Below are positions 43,301-56,388 of a DNA stretch of 64,000 nucleotides, one piece after another (positions within the stretch are counted from its first letter, which is position 1; each line of letters begins with the position of its first letter). Source of the DNA: Microbacterium sp. ET2 (GTDB lineage: Bacteria; Actinomycetota; Actinomycetes; Actinomycetales; Microbacteriaceae); the NCBI RefSeq assembly GCF_030347395.1, contig NZ_CP128170.1, forward strand, positions 3,286,001 to 3,350,000, given 5' to 3'. The notes below the pieces were generated by a model. That model made no database searches. It was not told the origin of the DNA and saw only the letters and a list, made by a program, of their open reading frames with translations. The translations under genes were made by a program, and so were the position numbers.

Positions 43301-44986
43301 ATGGACGTCACCCCCACCGCATCCGTGCCCTCTGCCGCCGTCGAGACGCGACGTTGGGTCGACGTCGTACTCGCCGATCGCGCACGTGGACGTTCGCCCG
43401 CCCTCACACAGCTCCTTCTCGGTGCCCTCGTGCTCGCGGTGGCGATCGCGGTGCTGGCCACCGAGCACGTCGGAAGCATGGCGGTCTTCTTCGGGGGTGT
43501 GATCGGCGTCTTCATCCTCACCGGGCTCGCCCTCGTGGTGCCGTGGGAGCGGATGTCCTCCTGGTGGCTGATCGCGATCCCCCTCGCCGACATCATCGCC
43601 GTCGGCGTCATCCGAGGCGCCGCGCCGGCACTGGGAACGGGGCTGCTGTTCATCTTCCCGGTGATGTGGCTGGCCGCCGGTTTCGGATTGGTGGGGCTCA
43701 TCTCCGGGGTCGCGACCGCCACGGTGACCTACTGGGTGACCGTCGCCATCGGGCCCTCGAATCCCGTGATCCTCAGCACGATCCTGCTTCCGGTCGTGCT
43801 CGTCGCCGTCGGGCTCACCTCCTTCATCGCCGCACGCCGGGCGGCGGCGCAACGGATGCTGCTGGACAAACAGGCAGCGCTGCTGAGACAGTCGGCCGAG
43901 CGGGCCCGGCGCCAGGAGCAGCTCGTGACCGAGGTGCTGGACGCCGTCGACTTCGGCATCATCCGCATCGATGAGACCGGGGCGGTCACGGTGACCAATG
44001 ATGCCCATGCGCGCCTGCAGCAGGTGCTCGCCGACGTCGAGGGCGAGGACCAGCTCGAGGCCTATCGGATCGATCGCACGACCCGTCTCCTCAGGGAGGA
44101 ACTCCCGCTCGAGAGGGCGCGGCGCGGCGCGGTGTTCCAAGACGAACGCGTGTGGTTCGGCACGCCGGGGGGTCTGCAGCGGGCGCTGAGCTTCACAGCG
44201 CGGCGACTGCGCGATTCCGACGGTCGGGATGCCGGGGCCGTCGTCGTCTCCCGGGACGTCACCATCGAGATGCTGGCGGCGCGGGCGCGCGACGAGGTGA
44301 TCTCGTCCGTGTCGCACGAGCTGCGCACGCCGCTGACGTCGATCCTCGGCTACATCGAGCTCGCCATCGACGATCCCGAGACGCCCTCCCGGATCCGGTC
44401 GAACCTGCAGATCGCCGACCGCAACGCCGAGCAGCTGCTCGAACTCGTCTCCGATGTCCTGACCGCTTCGGCGGCGGCCGACGACCGCGTGGAACTGGTG
44501 ATGGAGCCGGAGGTGGTGGAGGTCTCCGCGGTCGTCCGGGCTGCGGTCGAGTCGCTGGTGCTCCGCGCCGGCGAGCGCGGTGTCACGATCGACACGGCCC
44601 GACTGCGCCCGGCGCAGGCTTACGTCGACCCCCGTCGGCTGGCGCAGGTGATCGACAATCTGCTCTCCAATGCCGTCAAATACAACCGCGAGGGCGGACG
44701 AGTGTCCCTGCAGTCCGCCACCACCGGGCGATGGACCGCGATCGTCGTCGAAGACACCGGGGTGGGGATGACCGAGGACGACGTCGAGGCGCTCTTCCAG
44801 CGCTACTACCGCGGCGTTGCGGTGCGCTCCTCGACGGTGTCGGGTACGGGACTCGGACTGGCGATCAGTCGCGACATCGTGCGGGGACACGGCGGTGACA
44901 TCACCGTCAGCAGCGTGCTCGGCGTGGGTTCGACGTTCACCGTGACCCTTCCCGCCACGCGTCCCGGCGGGGCGGTGGAGGGCTGA
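43301..44986 (+). CDS. Membrane sensor histidine kinase
   Basis: 561 residues. Five or six membrane helices fill the first 176 residues with little extracellular sequence, so the signal is likely membrane-embedded. A PAS-like region follows (about 205-325; VLDAVDFGIIRIDETGAVT). The dimerisation/phosphoacceptor helix has His339 (SVSHELRTPLTSILGY). The ATPase domain has NLLSNAVKYN, VEDTGVGMT and SGTGLGLAISRD. It stops inside the ATG of the GGDEF-like gene (TGATG). The likely partner receiver is encoded at 46168. Confidence 0.93.
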   Translation: MDVTPTASVPSAAVETRRWVDVVLADRARGRSPALTQLLLGALVLAVAIAVLATEHVGSMAVFFGGVIGVFILTGLALVVPWERMSSWWLIAIPLADIIAVGVIRGAAPALGTGLLFIFPVMWLAAGFGLVGLISGVATATVTYWVTVAIGPSNPVILSTILLPVVLVAVGLTSFIAARRAAAQRMLLDKQAALLRQSAERARRQEQLVTEVLDAVDFGIIRIDETGAVTVTNDAHARLQQVLADVEGEDQLEAYRIDRTTRLLREELPLERARRGAVFQDERVWFGTPGGLQRALSFTARRLRDSDGRDAGAVVVSRDVTIEMLAARARDEVISSVSHELRTPLTSILGYIELAIDDPETPSRIRSNLQIADRNAEQLLELVSDVLTASAAADDRVELVMEPEVVEVSAVVRAAVESLVLRAGERGVTIDTARLRPAQAYVDPRRLAQVIDNLLSNAVKYNREGGRVSLQSATTGRWTAIVVEDTGVGMTEDDVEALFQRYYRGVAVRSSTVSGTGLGLAISRDIVRGHGGDITVSSVLGVGSTFTVTLPATRPGGAVEG

Positions 44987-46164
44987 TGCTCGCGCATCTC
45001 GATCTGGTGACGACAGCGGTGATGACCGCCCTCGTCGTCTTCGTCGCAGGCACCGTCTTCCTCCTGGAGACCGTGCTCCGCCGGGACGATGCGGCCGGGC
45101 GCGCGTGGGCTCTCGGATTCCTCGGCGCCATCCTCACGTCACTGCTCTATCTCGCCTGGGCAGCCGATCCCACCGCCCTCTGGGCGGTCGTGGCGGGAAA
45201 CGCCGCATTCATCGCCGGAACCGGCGCCATGTGGATCGGCTGCCGCCTCTACAACGGTCGCCGGAACGGAGCGGCCATCGGCGTGATCGCGGGGCTCACC
45301 GCGGCCGTCGCCGTGGCGACCCTGCTCGAACAGCCGGTCCTCGCCGACTGGGCGGGATCGGCGTGGACCTTCGGCGCTCTTGCCGTCGTCGCCGCGGCGG
45401 CGGCGACCGAGTGCTTCCGCGGCTCTCTCGGTGGGATGCGGACGGCCTGGGTGCTCGGGGCGGTCTTCGCCATCGAAGCCGTGTACTTCTTCTTCCGTCT
45501 TGTCGCATTCCTTCTGCTCGGCCCCGACGACCCGTTCTTCCAGACGTGGTTCGGCAGCGCTGTCGTCGGGATGCTGACCGTGCTCCTGATCATCGTCGCC
45601 GTGGTGGTGACGTCCGTGCTGCGCGCCGGACGGGCGGAGCTGCGTCACCAGCGCGCACTGGCCGGGGTGGAGGACGTGGTGACGGGGATCCTCACCGAGA
45701 GACGTTTCCGAGCCGCCCTGGCCTCCCTGACGTCCACGGCGCAGGCCCGGGGAGTGCCGCTCGCAATCATCGAGGTCAGACTCGACGACCTCGCGCACAT
45801 CGCCACCGCCTTCGGCGAGGAGGCGCGCCGCGAGGCGATCGAGGTGTGGCGCGAGGCGGTCCGAAGCCACGGGCCGCTGTTCTCGGTGATGGGGGAGGAT
45901 GGCGACGGCGGGATCGTTCTCGTCACCCCCGCGACCTCGCCGAGCACCGCCCGCCGAGAGGCCATGACGCTCTATCGCGGCAGTTTCGACGCCCTCGGTC
46001 AGCTCTCGGGCGTGGGCCTCCCCGTCGTCGGCGTCGGCGTGGCGCTGACGGAGGTCGTCGGATACGACGCCGAGGCGCTCCTGCGTGTGGCGCGCACGAG
46101 CGCCGTGAGCGGATTCTCCAGCGCCGACTCGGCCGTGGTGGTCGCACGCACCGCCGAAGGCTGA
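44986..46164 (+). CDS. Membrane protein with degenerate GGDEF domain
   Basis: 392 residues. Seven or so transmembrane helices (1-210) precede a C-terminal domain that begins like a diguanylate cyclase (VEDVVTGILTERRFRAAL, corresponding to D-x-LTGL-x-NRR). The signature loop, however, reads MGEDGDGG (302-309) instead of GGDEF, and the metal aspartate line reads IIEVRLDDL. It should therefore lack cyclase activity and may bind c-di-GMP or partners instead. Overlaps the kinase gene by 1 bp, so translation is coupled. Confidence 0.75.
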   Translation: MLAHLDLVTTAVMTALVVFVAGTVFLLETVLRRDDAAGRAWALGFLGAILTSLLYLAWAADPTALWAVVAGNAAFIAGTGAMWIGCRLYNGRRNGAAIGVIAGLTAAVAVATLLEQPVLADWAGSAWTFGALAVVAAAAATECFRGSLGGMRTAWVLGAVFAIEAVYFFFRLVAFLLLGPDDPFFQTWFGSAVVGMLTVLLIIVAVVVTSVLRAGRAELRHQRALAGVEDVVTGILTERRFRAALASLTSTAQARGVPLAIIEVRLDDLAHIATAFGEEARREAIEVWREAVRSHGPLFSVMGEDGDGGIVLVTPATSPSTARREAMTLYRGSFDALGQLSGVGLPVVGVGVALTEVVGYDAEALLRVARTSAVSGFSSADSAVVVARTAEG

Positions 46165-46167
46165 GGA

Positions 46168-46539
46168 CTACTCGGGACGGCGGGTCGTCGTGAGGGCCTC
46201 GATGCGGGCCCGCAGCTCCCGTGGACGGAAGGGCTTGCGCAGATACTCGTCGGCGCCGGCGTCGAGCCCCTGCTGCGCGTCGGCCTCCTGCACGAAGGCC
46301 GTGATCATGATGATGTGCGTGGCGCTGAATCGACGGATCCGCCGGGCGGTCTCATACCCGTCGATGCCCGGCATGCTGATGTCGAGTGTGACCACTTCGG
46401 GTGATACTCGGCGCACCAGCTCGACGCCGTCCAGGCCGTTGTCGGCGGCGTGGACGACGTAGCCCGCCGACTCCAGGACGAGCGAGATGAGCGACCGGAT
46501 GTCGTCCTCATCTTCGATCACGACGGCTGACTGTGTCAC
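46168..46539 (-). CDS. Single-domain response regulator
   Basis: 123 residues, receiver domain only, no output. Phosphoacceptor Asp53 (LDISMPGIDG), acidic pocket Glu9-Asp12, switch Thr80, and Lys102 (LRKPF) are intact. It converges 3 bp from the degenerate GGDEF gene and is a natural phosphorylation target for the nearby histidine kinase. GTG 46539 is chosen because the domain starts there and the next open codons belong to spacer. Confidence 0.88.
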   Translation of the reverse strand: MTQSAVVIEDEDDIRSLISLVLESAGYVVHAADNGLDGVELVRRVSPEVVTLDISMPGIDGYETARRIRRFSATHIIMITAFVQEADAQQGLDAGADEYLRKPFRPRELRARIEALTTTRRPE

Positions 46540-46645
46540 CGCGCTGCCTCGCTTGCTTCGGTCGCGTTCGGGGGTGCGGCCGCCGGCCCAGTCTAGAGTG
46601 CGCACCTCCCCGGTGTCCGAGCGGGCGACGTGGCATGCTCGGAGA

Positions 46646-47272
46646 ATGCCTCTGCTCGCGCTCACCGGGGGGATCGCCTCGGGCAAGTCGACCATCGCCC
46701 GAAGACTCAGCGACCACGGTGCCCTCGTCGTCGATGCCGACGCGATCGTCCGCGACGTCCAGGGTCCAGGAACTCCGGTCCTCGCCGCTCTCGCCGCGGA
46801 GTTCGGCGACGACATCCTCCGTGAAGACGGGGCACTGGACCGGGCCGCGCTGGCCGGTCGCACATTCGGCGATCCCGCGGCGGTCGGGCGCATGAATGCC
46901 ATCGTGCACCCTGCGGTCCGGGCGGAGTCGGCCCGACGCTTCTCCGAGGCGTTCGCGGAAGACCCCGCGGCGGTGGTCGTCTACGACGTCCCGCTACTGG
47001 CCGAGGCCCGCGCCGGCGACCCGTGGGACCTCGTCGTGGTGGCCCACGCGCCCGCCGAGATCCGACGGCGGCGGCTGATCGAGCTGCGGGGCTTCACGGA
47101 GCAGGCCGCGACCGCCCGCATCGCCGCGCAGGTGACCGATGACGAGCGCCTCGCCCTCGCCGACGTCGTCGTCGACACGGCCGTGCCGCTCGCGGACACG
47201 CTCTCCCAGGTCGACCGGCTCTGGCGGGACCTGCCTCGGTTGATCGCGGAGAAAAGCGCCGCACGCCGCTGA
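46646..47272 (+). CDS. coaE: Dephospho-CoA kinase
   Basis: Last step of coenzyme A synthesis: phosphorylates the 3' hydroxyl of dephospho-CoA with ATP. The 208-residue protein shows the P-loop LTGGIASGKSTIARRL (about 5-20), VDADAIVRDV, and VYDVPLLAEA (substrate loop). Normal length; ATG 46646 follows GGAGA. A TAGAGT hexamer about 47 nt upstream may be its -10. Confidence 0.95.
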   Translation: MPLLALTGGIASGKSTIARRLSDHGALVVDADAIVRDVQGPGTPVLAALAAEFGDDILREDGALDRAALAGRTFGDPAAVGRMNAIVHPAVRAESARRFSEAFAEDPAAVVVYDVPLLAEARAGDPWDLVVVAHAPAEIRRRRLIELRGFTEQAATARIAAQVTDDERLALADVVVDTAVPLADTLSQVDRLWRDLPRLIAEKSAARR

Positions 47273-47280
47273 GTCCGGCG

Positions 47281-47286
47281 TACTCT
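47281..47286 (+). promoter_or_regulatory. TACTCT -10-like element before 47313
   Basis: Followed by a short leader with the strong ribosome-binding site GGAGGAG (47301-47307). Confidence 0.4.
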
Positions 47287-47312
47287 GTCGCTACCGATCA
47301 GGAGGAGCCGAC

Positions 47313-47918
47313 ATGGGTGTGCTCTCGAGATTCCGTCGGCGACGGAGGGCGCCGTACCGCGCGGTCACCGAGGAGGAGCAGATCTCGCGGTACGTCTACC
47401 TGCTGAACACGCTGCCGGCAGCGGTCATCGAGAGCGCCCACGCGACGGCGTTCCGCGATCTGCCTCTCGAGCGCCGGCGCGAGATGCTCGCCGAGCTCCG
47501 ACCGTTCCTGAACGACGCCGAGCGGCGGGATGCCGAGGCTGAGCCGGGTCTGCTGGCCACGCTCGTCCGTCGCGCCGAGCACTACCGCCGCGAGCGCTCG
47601 GACGGTCTGATGACGCCTGAGGGGGCCGATTCCTGGGAGGCAGCCGACCCCCGGTCGATCCTGATGAGCGCCGGGGTGATGACGGTCGTCGCGCAGCAGT
47701 TCCTCCTGACGCAGGCGGTCACGGCGTACTTCACCGTGGGCGCGGGATCCCTCATGCTCGCCGAGCAGCCGGGATGGCTCGTCGACACCGTCGACCCGAC
47801 GGCGGGGTCCGTCGACGCGGCCGGGTGGGGCGGCGACGGGGGATTCGGCGGCGGCGGCTTCGGCGACGGTGGCCTCGGCGGGATGGACGCGGGGGGATTC
47901 AGCGGCGGTTTCGGCTGA
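47313..47918 (+). CDS. Uncharacterised protein with glycine-rich tail
   Basis: 201 residues, unrecognised. A basic N-terminus (FRRRRRAPY) is followed by a helical middle ([24 protein letters not shown] ... [11 protein letters not shown]), a hydrophobic stretch (about 112-150; [26 protein letters not shown]) and a C-terminal Gly-rich repeat ([18 protein letters not shown]). The tail is like those of low-complexity or surface-exposed actinobacterial proteins. GGAGGAG lies 5 nt upstream of ATG 47313. Confidence 0.6.
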   Translation: MGVLSRFRRRRRAPYRAVTEEEQISRYVYLLNTLPAAVIESAHATAFRDLPLERRREMLAELRPFLNDAERRDAEAEPGLLATLVRRAEHYRRERSDGLMTPEGADSWEAADPRSILMSAGVMTVVAQQFLLTQAVTAYFTVGAGSLMLAEQPGWLVDTVDPTAGSVDAAGWGGDGGFGGGGFGDGGLGGMDAGGFSGGFG

Positions 47919-47943
47919 GGGACCGGATGTCGGAGGGCGCGCC

Positions 47944-47949
47944 TACCCT
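47944..47949 (+). promoter_or_regulatory. TACCCT -10-like hexamer before uvrB
   Basis: Ends 6 nt before GTG 47956 with no Shine-Dalgarno between; leaderless transcript likely. No LexA box is evident. Confidence 0.5.
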
Positions 47950-47955
47950 GGAACA

Positions 47956-50034
47956 GTGCAGACCACACGATCCGTCAGGCCCTTCGAGGTCGTCAGCGAG
48001 TACGAGCCGTCCGGTGACCAGCCGCAGGCGATCGCCGACCTCGCCGCTCGTATCAACGCCGGCGAGACCGACGTCGTCCTCCTGGGAGCGACCGGAACGG
48101 GGAAGTCCGCCACCACCGCGTGGCTGATCGAGGCGGTGCAGCGGCCCACGCTGGTGCTGGCGCACAACAAGACCCTGGCCGCACAGCTGGCCAACGAGTT
48201 CCGCGAGCTCATGCCGCACAACGCGGTGGAGTACTTCGTGTCGTACTACGACTACTACCAGCCCGAGGCCTACGTGCCGCAGACGGACACCTTCATCGAG
48301 AAGGACTCCTCCATCAACGCCGAGGTCGAACGACTGCGCCACTCCACGACGAACTCGCTGCTGTCCCGTCGCGACGTCGTCGTCGTCTCCACCGTGTCGT
48401 GCATCTACGGTCTCGGCGCCCCCGAGGAGTATCTGCGTGCGATGGTGGCGCTGCAGGTGGGGGAGGTCTATGATCGCGACTCGCTGATCCGCAAGTTCAT
48501 CTCGATGCAGTACAACCGCAATGACGTGGACTTCTCGCGGGGGAACTTCCGCGTACGGGGCGACACGATCGAGATCATTCCGGTGTACGAGGAGTACGCC
48601 ATCCGGATCGAGATGTTCGGCGATGAGATCGAGGCGCTCTACATGCTCCACCCCCTCACGGGTGACGTCGTGCAGCGCATGGACTCGGTCCCGATCTTCC
48701 CCGCTTCGCACTATGTCGCGGGCACGGAGACCGTGCAGCGCGCGATCGGCACGATCGAGCACGAGCTCGCCGAGCGCTTGAAGGAGCTGGAGTCGCAGAA
48801 CAAGCTGCTCGAGGCCCAGCGGCTGCGGATGCGGACGACGTTCGACCTCGAGATGCTCCAGCAGCTGGGGTTCTGCTCGGGAATCGAGAACTACTCCCGT
48901 CATCTGGACGGACGGATGCCGGGGGAGCCGCCGCATACTCTGCTGGACTTCTTCCCCGACGACTTCCTCATGGTCATCGACGAATCGCACGTGACCGTTC
49001 CCCAGATCGGCGCGATGTACGAGGGTGATGCGTCGCGCAAGCGCACGCTGGTGGAGCACGGGTTCCGGCTTCCCAGCGCGCTGGACAATCGCCCGCTGCG
49101 CTGGGATGAATTCAAGGAGCGCATCGGGCAGACGGTCTACCTCTCCGCGACCCCGGGACGCTACGAGATGGGCATCGCCGACGGGGTGGTCGAGCAGATC
49201 ATCCGGCCCACCGGACTGATCGACCCGCAGATCGTGGTCAAGCCCTCGAAGGGTCAGATCGATGATCTGCTCGAGGAGATCCGTCTGCGGGTGGAGCGCG
49301 ACGAGCGCGTGCTCGTGACGACCCTCACGAAGAAGATGGCCGAGGAGCTGACCGACTTCCTCGGCGAGCACGGCGTGCGTGTGCGGTATCTCCACTCCGA
49401 CGTCGACACCCTTCGTCGAGTGGAATTGCTGACCGAACTGCGCGCCGGCGTGTACGACGTCCTGGTCGGTATCAACCTCCTCCGTGAGGGTCTCGACCTG
49501 CCGGAGGTGTCGCTGGTGTCGATCCTGGATGCCGACAAAGAGGGCTTCCTCCGGTCCGGCACCTCGCTCATCCAGACCATCGGCCGTGCGGCGAGAAACG
49601 TCTCCGGTGAGGTGCACATGTACGCCGACACCATCACGGACTCGATGCGCAACGCCATCGACGAGACGAACCGTCGACGTGACAAGCAGATCGCGTACAA
49701 CCTCGAGCGCGGCATCGACCCGCAGCCGCTGCGCAAGCGGATCGCCGACATCACCGAGGTGCTCGCCCGTGAGGCTGATGACACGAAGGCCCTGCTGAAC
49801 CGCAAGGACTCTCGCGTGAAGTCCGGGAAGGGCAAGTCGCCCACGCCGCAGCTGCGACGTGAGGGCATCGCAGCCGAGGGTGCAGAACAGCTGGAAGCCA
49901 CGATCGCCGATCTCTCCGGCCAGATGCTCGCGGCCGCCGGCGAACTGAAGTTCGAGCTCGCGGCGCGCCTGCGCGACGAGGTGCAGGACCTCAAGAAGGA
50001 GCTTCGCGCGATGGAGCGAGCCGGTCATGCCTGA
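47956..50034 (+). CDS. uvrB: Excinuclease ABC subunit B
   Basis: Damage-verification helicase of nucleotide excision repair, 692 residues. Helicase motif I is [12 protein letters not shown] near residue 36; the beta-hairpin region has [23 protein letters not shown]; motifs V/VI are [16 protein letters not shown] and QTIGRAARN. The C-terminal UVR motif ([24 protein letters not shown]) interacts with UvrC. GTG 47956 is chosen from the leaderless -10 hexamer and the conserved N-terminus. Confidence 0.97.
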   Translation: MQTTRSVRPFEVVSEYEPSGDQPQAIADLAARINAGETDVVLLGATGTGKSATTAWLIEAVQRPTLVLAHNKTLAAQLANEFRELMPHNAVEYFVSYYDYYQPEAYVPQTDTFIEKDSSINAEVERLRHSTTNSLLSRRDVVVVSTVSCIYGLGAPEEYLRAMVALQVGEVYDRDSLIRKFISMQYNRNDVDFSRGNFRVRGDTIEIIPVYEEYAIRIEMFGDEIEALYMLHPLTGDVVQRMDSVPIFPASHYVAGTETVQRAIGTIEHELAERLKELESQNKLLEAQRLRMRTTFDLEMLQQLGFCSGIENYSRHLDGRMPGEPPHTLLDFFPDDFLMVIDESHVTVPQIGAMYEGDASRKRTLVEHGFRLPSALDNRPLRWDEFKERIGQTVYLSATPGRYEMGIADGVVEQIIRPTGLIDPQIVVKPSKGQIDDLLEEIRLRVERDERVLVTTLTKKMAEELTDFLGEHGVRVRYLHSDVDTLRRVELLTELRAGVYDVLVGINLLREGLDLPEVSLVSILDADKEGFLRSGTSLIQTIGRAARNVSGEVHMYADTITDSMRNAIDETNRRRDKQIAYNLERGIDPQPLRKRIADITEVLAREADDTKALLNRKDSRVKSGKGKSPTPQLRREGIAAEGAEQLEATIADLSGQMLAAAGELKFELAARLRDEVQDLKKELRAMERAGHA

Positions 50035-50464
50035 CTCGTCGATGGCGCAGCGTGTCAGCCTGATCACCCTGGGTGTCGCAGACCTCGAGCGCGCGCTGGC
50101 GTTCTACGGCGCACTCGGATGGACGCCGCACGCTCAGTCGATCGACGATGTCGTCGCCTTCTTCCAGCTCGACGGCTTCGTGCTCGCGCTCTGGGGGAGA
50201 AGCGAGCTCGCCGAGGACTCCGGTGTCGTGGACTCCGGCGGATGGGGCGGGGTGACCCTGGCGCACAACGTCTCCTCCGCCGCCGCTGTCGATGCCGTCC
50301 TCGACGCAGCCGCAGACGCCGGAGCACGGATCAGTCGTCCAGCCGGGCCGACCCCGTGGGGCGGCTACTCCGGCGTCTTCGTCGACCTCGACGGGCATCC
50401 GTGGGAGGTCGCGCACAATCCCGGGTGGCAGCTCGACGGTGCGGGGCGGGTGTCGATCGGCTGA
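50027..50464 (+). CDS. VOC-family (glyoxalase/bleomycin-resistance-like) protein
   Basis: 145 residues in one betaalphabetabetabeta unit pair. [26 protein letters not shown] begins the fold; [20 protein letters not shown] closes it with the usual metal-ligand Glu. Function of this member unknown. It overlaps the uvrB stop by 8 bp and lies between uvrB and uvrA. An alternative start is ATG 50042. Confidence 0.8.
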   Translation: MPDSSMAQRVSLITLGVADLERALAFYGALGWTPHAQSIDDVVAFFQLDGFVLALWGRSELAEDSGVVDSGGWGGVTLAHNVSSAAAVDAVLDAAADAGARISRPAGPTPWGGYSGVFVDLDGHPWEVAHNPGWQLDGAGRVSIG

Positions 50465-50525
50465 GACGAGCGTGCCACCGGTCTCGCTCCGCGCGAACGC
50501 CGGACTCCATGTCGGAGGCCCCACC

Positions 50526-50531
50526 TACACT
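50526..50531 (+). promoter_or_regulatory. TACACT -10-like hexamer before uvrA
   Basis: Ends 6 nt before GTG 50538; leaderless geometry. Confidence 0.5.
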
Positions 50532-50537
50532 TGACGG

Positions 50538-53492
<2,955 letters not shown>

Positions 53493-53499
53493 GTCGGCC

Positions 53500-55410
53500 G
53501 TGACGACCACCGAACGTGCCCCACGACGGGGCAGACCGCAGCTGTCCTACCGGCCGAAGGCCGGGGAGATCCCCACCAACCCGGGGGTCTACCGGTTCCG
53601 CGATGCGCAGGGTCGCGTGCTCTATGTCGGCAAGGCGAAGAACCTCCGCGCCCGGCTGTCGAACTACTTCGCTCCCCTGCACACACTCCACGAGCGCACG
53701 CGACGGATGGTGACCACGGCCACCTCGGTGGAGTGGACGGTCGTGGCCACCGATGTGGACTCCCTCCAGCTGGAGTACCAGTGGATCAAGGAGTTCGATC
53801 CGCCCTTCAACGTCCGCTACCGCGACGACAAGTCCTACCCGTTCATGGCCATCACCCTGGGTAACGAGGCGCCGCGCGTCATGGTGACCCGCAACCACCG
53901 CATCTCGGGAGCCAAGTACTTCGGTCCCTATCCCAAGGTGTGGGCCGTCCACGACACGATCGACCTGCTCATCAAGGTCTTCCCCATCCGCACGTGCAGC
54001 GACGCGTCGTACAAGAAGGCGATGGCCTCGGGTCGCCCGTGCTTCCCCGGACAGATCGGCCGCTGCGGCGGACCGTGTTCGATGAGGGTGACGATCGAGG
54101 AGCACCGCGCCATCGTCGAGGACTTCATCGCCTTCATGGCCGGCGGGGACCAGCGTTTCACCCGGGAGATGACCGCCCGCATGAACGAGGCCTCGGCGGC
54201 CATGGACTACGAATCCGCCGCGATGTACCGCGACAAGCTCCAGGCCATCGACGCGGTGCTCAAGCGCAGCGCCCTCGTGCTGCCCGCCGACACCGACGCC
54301 GACCTCTTCGGCATCGCCGAGGACGAACTCGCCGCCGCCGTGCAGCACTTCGTCGTCCGCGGTGGCCGGGTGCGCGGCGTGCGCGCGACGACCATCGAGA
54401 AGGAGATCGACATCTCCGGCGCAGACCTCGTCGACCAGGTGCTGCAGCGCACCTACGGCGACGCCGCGGCGGCAGACATCCCGCGCCAGGTGCTCGTTCC
54501 CGAGCTGCCCGATGACGCCGAGGAACTCGAGGAGTGGCTCCGCGAGAGGCGCGGCAAGAGGGTCTCGATCGGAGTCGCACAGCGGGGCCAGAAGGCGGAG
54601 CTGATGAAGACGGCCACGCTGAACGCCCAGCAGGCACTCATGCTCCACAAGACCCGGCGCACGAGCGACTACGTGGCCCGCACCCAGGCGCTGACCGACC
54701 TGCAGGAGGCGCTGGGGCTGGAGGAGGCGCCGCTGCGGATCGAGTGCTACGACGTCTCCCATCTCGGCGGGACCAACGTCGTCGCCTCCATGGTCGTGTT
54801 CGAGGACGGACTGCCACGCAAGGACCAGTACCGCTCGTTCAAGGTGGAGCAGACCTCGGATGACACGGACTCGATCCATCGAGTGCTGACACGCAGACTG
54901 GCTTACCTCGATCGACCGGAGGAGCCGGATGAGCCGACCGAGGAGGGCGTCGTCACGCGCAAGCGTCCGCGCTTCGCCTACCCGCCCCAGCTCCTCCTCG
55001 TCGACGGCGGCCAGCCGCAGGTCGCGGCCGCGGCTCGCGCTCTCGCCGACGCCGGACACCCCGAGATCGCTCTGGCGGGAATCGCCAAGCGGCTCGAGGA
55101 GGTGTGGCTCCCCGGCGATGACTTCCCCGTCATCCTGCCGCGCACGAGCGAGGCACTCTATCTCCTCCAGCGCCTGCGTGACGAAGCCCATCGGTTCGCG
55201 ATCAGGCATCAGCGCAGCCGACGTCGTCGCGACATCCAGTCCGTGCTGACCGAGGTGCCCGGCCTCGGCGAGGCACGCATCCGCGCACTCCTCCGCCACT
55301 TCGGGTCGGTGAGCGCGCTGAAGAAGGCGACCCCCGAGGAGATCACCGAGCTCCCCGGCGTGGGTCCCAAGCTCGCCGCGGCGATCGTCGACCACCTCGC
55401 CGATGGGTAA
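53500..55410 (+). CDS. uvrC: Excinuclease ABC subunit C
   Basis: Makes the two incisions around the lesion, 636 residues. The GIY-YIG domain is at about 27-70 ([20 protein letters not shown]), the UVR region near 215-250 ([18 protein letters not shown]), the RNase H-like nuclease domain near 425-560 ([31 protein letters not shown]), and a C-terminal double helix-hairpin-helix ([25 protein letters not shown]). GTG 53500 is 7 bp after the uvrA stop. Overlaps upstream reading of rapZ. Confidence 0.97.
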   Translation: MTTTERAPRRGRPQLSYRPKAGEIPTNPGVYRFRDAQGRVLYVGKAKNLRARLSNYFAPLHTLHERTRRMVTTATSVEWTVVATDVDSLQLEYQWIKEFDPPFNVRYRDDKSYPFMAITLGNEAPRVMVTRNHRISGAKYFGPYPKVWAVHDTIDLLIKVFPIRTCSDASYKKAMASGRPCFPGQIGRCGGPCSMRVTIEEHRAIVEDFIAFMAGGDQRFTREMTARMNEASAAMDYESAAMYRDKLQAIDAVLKRSALVLPADTDADLFGIAEDELAAAVQHFVVRGGRVRGVRATTIEKEIDISGADLVDQVLQRTYGDAAAADIPRQVLVPELPDDAEELEEWLRERRGKRVSIGVAQRGQKAELMKTATLNAQQALMLHKTRRTSDYVARTQALTDLQEALGLEEAPLRIECYDVSHLGGTNVVASMVVFEDGLPRKDQYRSFKVEQTSDDTDSIHRVLTRRLAYLDRPEEPDEPTEEGVVTRKRPRFAYPPQLLLVDGGQPQVAAAARALADAGHPEIALAGIAKRLEEVWLPGDDFPVILPRTSEALYLLQRLRDEAHRFAIRHQRSRRRRDIQSVLTEVPGLGEARIRALLRHFGSVSALKKATPEEITELPGVGPKLAAAIVDHLADG

Positions 55411-55435
55411 CCTGGAGGAGACGACGGGGGAGGGC

Positions 55436-56314
55436 ATGGCCGACCAACAGACGGCGCCGGGCGAGATGCTCATCGTCTCGGGGATGTCCGGAGCGGGCCG
55501 CTCCACCGCGGCGAACGCCCTCGAAGACCTCGAATGGTACGTGGTGGACAACCTGCCGCCGCAGATGCTCAAGCCCCTGCTCGATCTGACCGAGCTGGCC
55601 GCCCACGCGCTGCCGAAGGTGGCCGTGGTCGTCGATGTCCGCGGCCGCAATCTCTTCGCCGAACTTCCGCAGGCCCTCCACGAGCTCCGCGATCGACGCC
55701 AGCTGCGCGTGCTCTTCCTCGACGCCTCCGACGAGGTGCTCGTCCGCCGATTCGAGGCCGTGCGTCGTCCGCATCCGCTGCAGGGCGAGGGCACGATCCT
55801 CGACGGGATACGGCGCGAACGGCAGCGTCTCGCCGCCATCCGTGAGAACGCCGACCTCATCATCGACACCTCGCGGTTCAACGTCCACCAGCTCGCGACC
55901 CACATGGTCGACCTCTTCTCCGAAGAGGGCGCGGCACGACACGTGGTGACCATCATGAGCTTCGGATTCAAGTACGGTCTTCCTCCCGACGCCGACCTCG
56001 TCGCCGACATGCGCTTCCTCCCCAACCCCTACTGGAACGATCAGCTGCGTTCGCTCACGGGGGTCGACGAGAATGTGCGTGACTACGTCCTCGAACAGGA
56101 GGGCGCGGTGGCGTTCATCGACGCGTATGCCGCCGCACTCCGACCGGTCCTCGAGGGATATCAGCGCGAGAACAAGCGGCACTCGGTCGTCGCGATCGGC
56201 TGCACCGGTGGAAAGCACCGCTCGGTGGTGATGGCCCGCGAACTTGCCGCACGATTGGCCGAAGTACCCGGTGTCGCGGTCCGCGTGAAGGATCGCGACC
56301 TGGGACGCGAGTAG
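55436..56314 (+). CDS. rapZ: RNase adapter / nucleotide-binding protein RapZ (YvcJ)
   Basis: 292 residues. Walker A loop [19 protein letters not shown] opens the N-terminal P-loop domain; Walker-B-like VVDVRG and the C-terminal [16 protein letters not shown] phosphate-binding site are present. In enteric bacteria RapZ directs small-RNA decay; the actinobacterial role is unclear. I prefer ATG 55436 (GGGGAGG upstream, short spacing) over ATG 55403, which has no ribosome site and overlaps uvrC. Confidence 0.92.
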   Translation: MADQQTAPGEMLIVSGMSGAGRSTAANALEDLEWYVVDNLPPQMLKPLLDLTELAAHALPKVAVVVDVRGRNLFAELPQALHELRDRRQLRVLFLDASDEVLVRRFEAVRRPHPLQGEGTILDGIRRERQRLAAIRENADLIIDTSRFNVHQLATHMVDLFSEEGAARHVVTIMSFGFKYGLPPDADLVADMRFLPNPYWNDQLRSLTGVDENVRDYVLEQEGAVAFIDAYAAALRPVLEGYQRENKRHSVVAIGCTGGKHRSVVMARELAARLAEVPGVAVRVKDRDLGRE

Positions 56315-56388
56315 CCGCAGCCGTGGTCGTGGTCGGCGGAGCGCCCGAGTAGGCTGGAGCGTCGTTCCGACCCACGCTGAGGAGTCCC

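Noticed and set aside
47899..50067. Minus-strand open frame opposite uvrB (about 722 codons)
   Set aside because: Same codon-bias artefact; no domains and completely inside uvrB.
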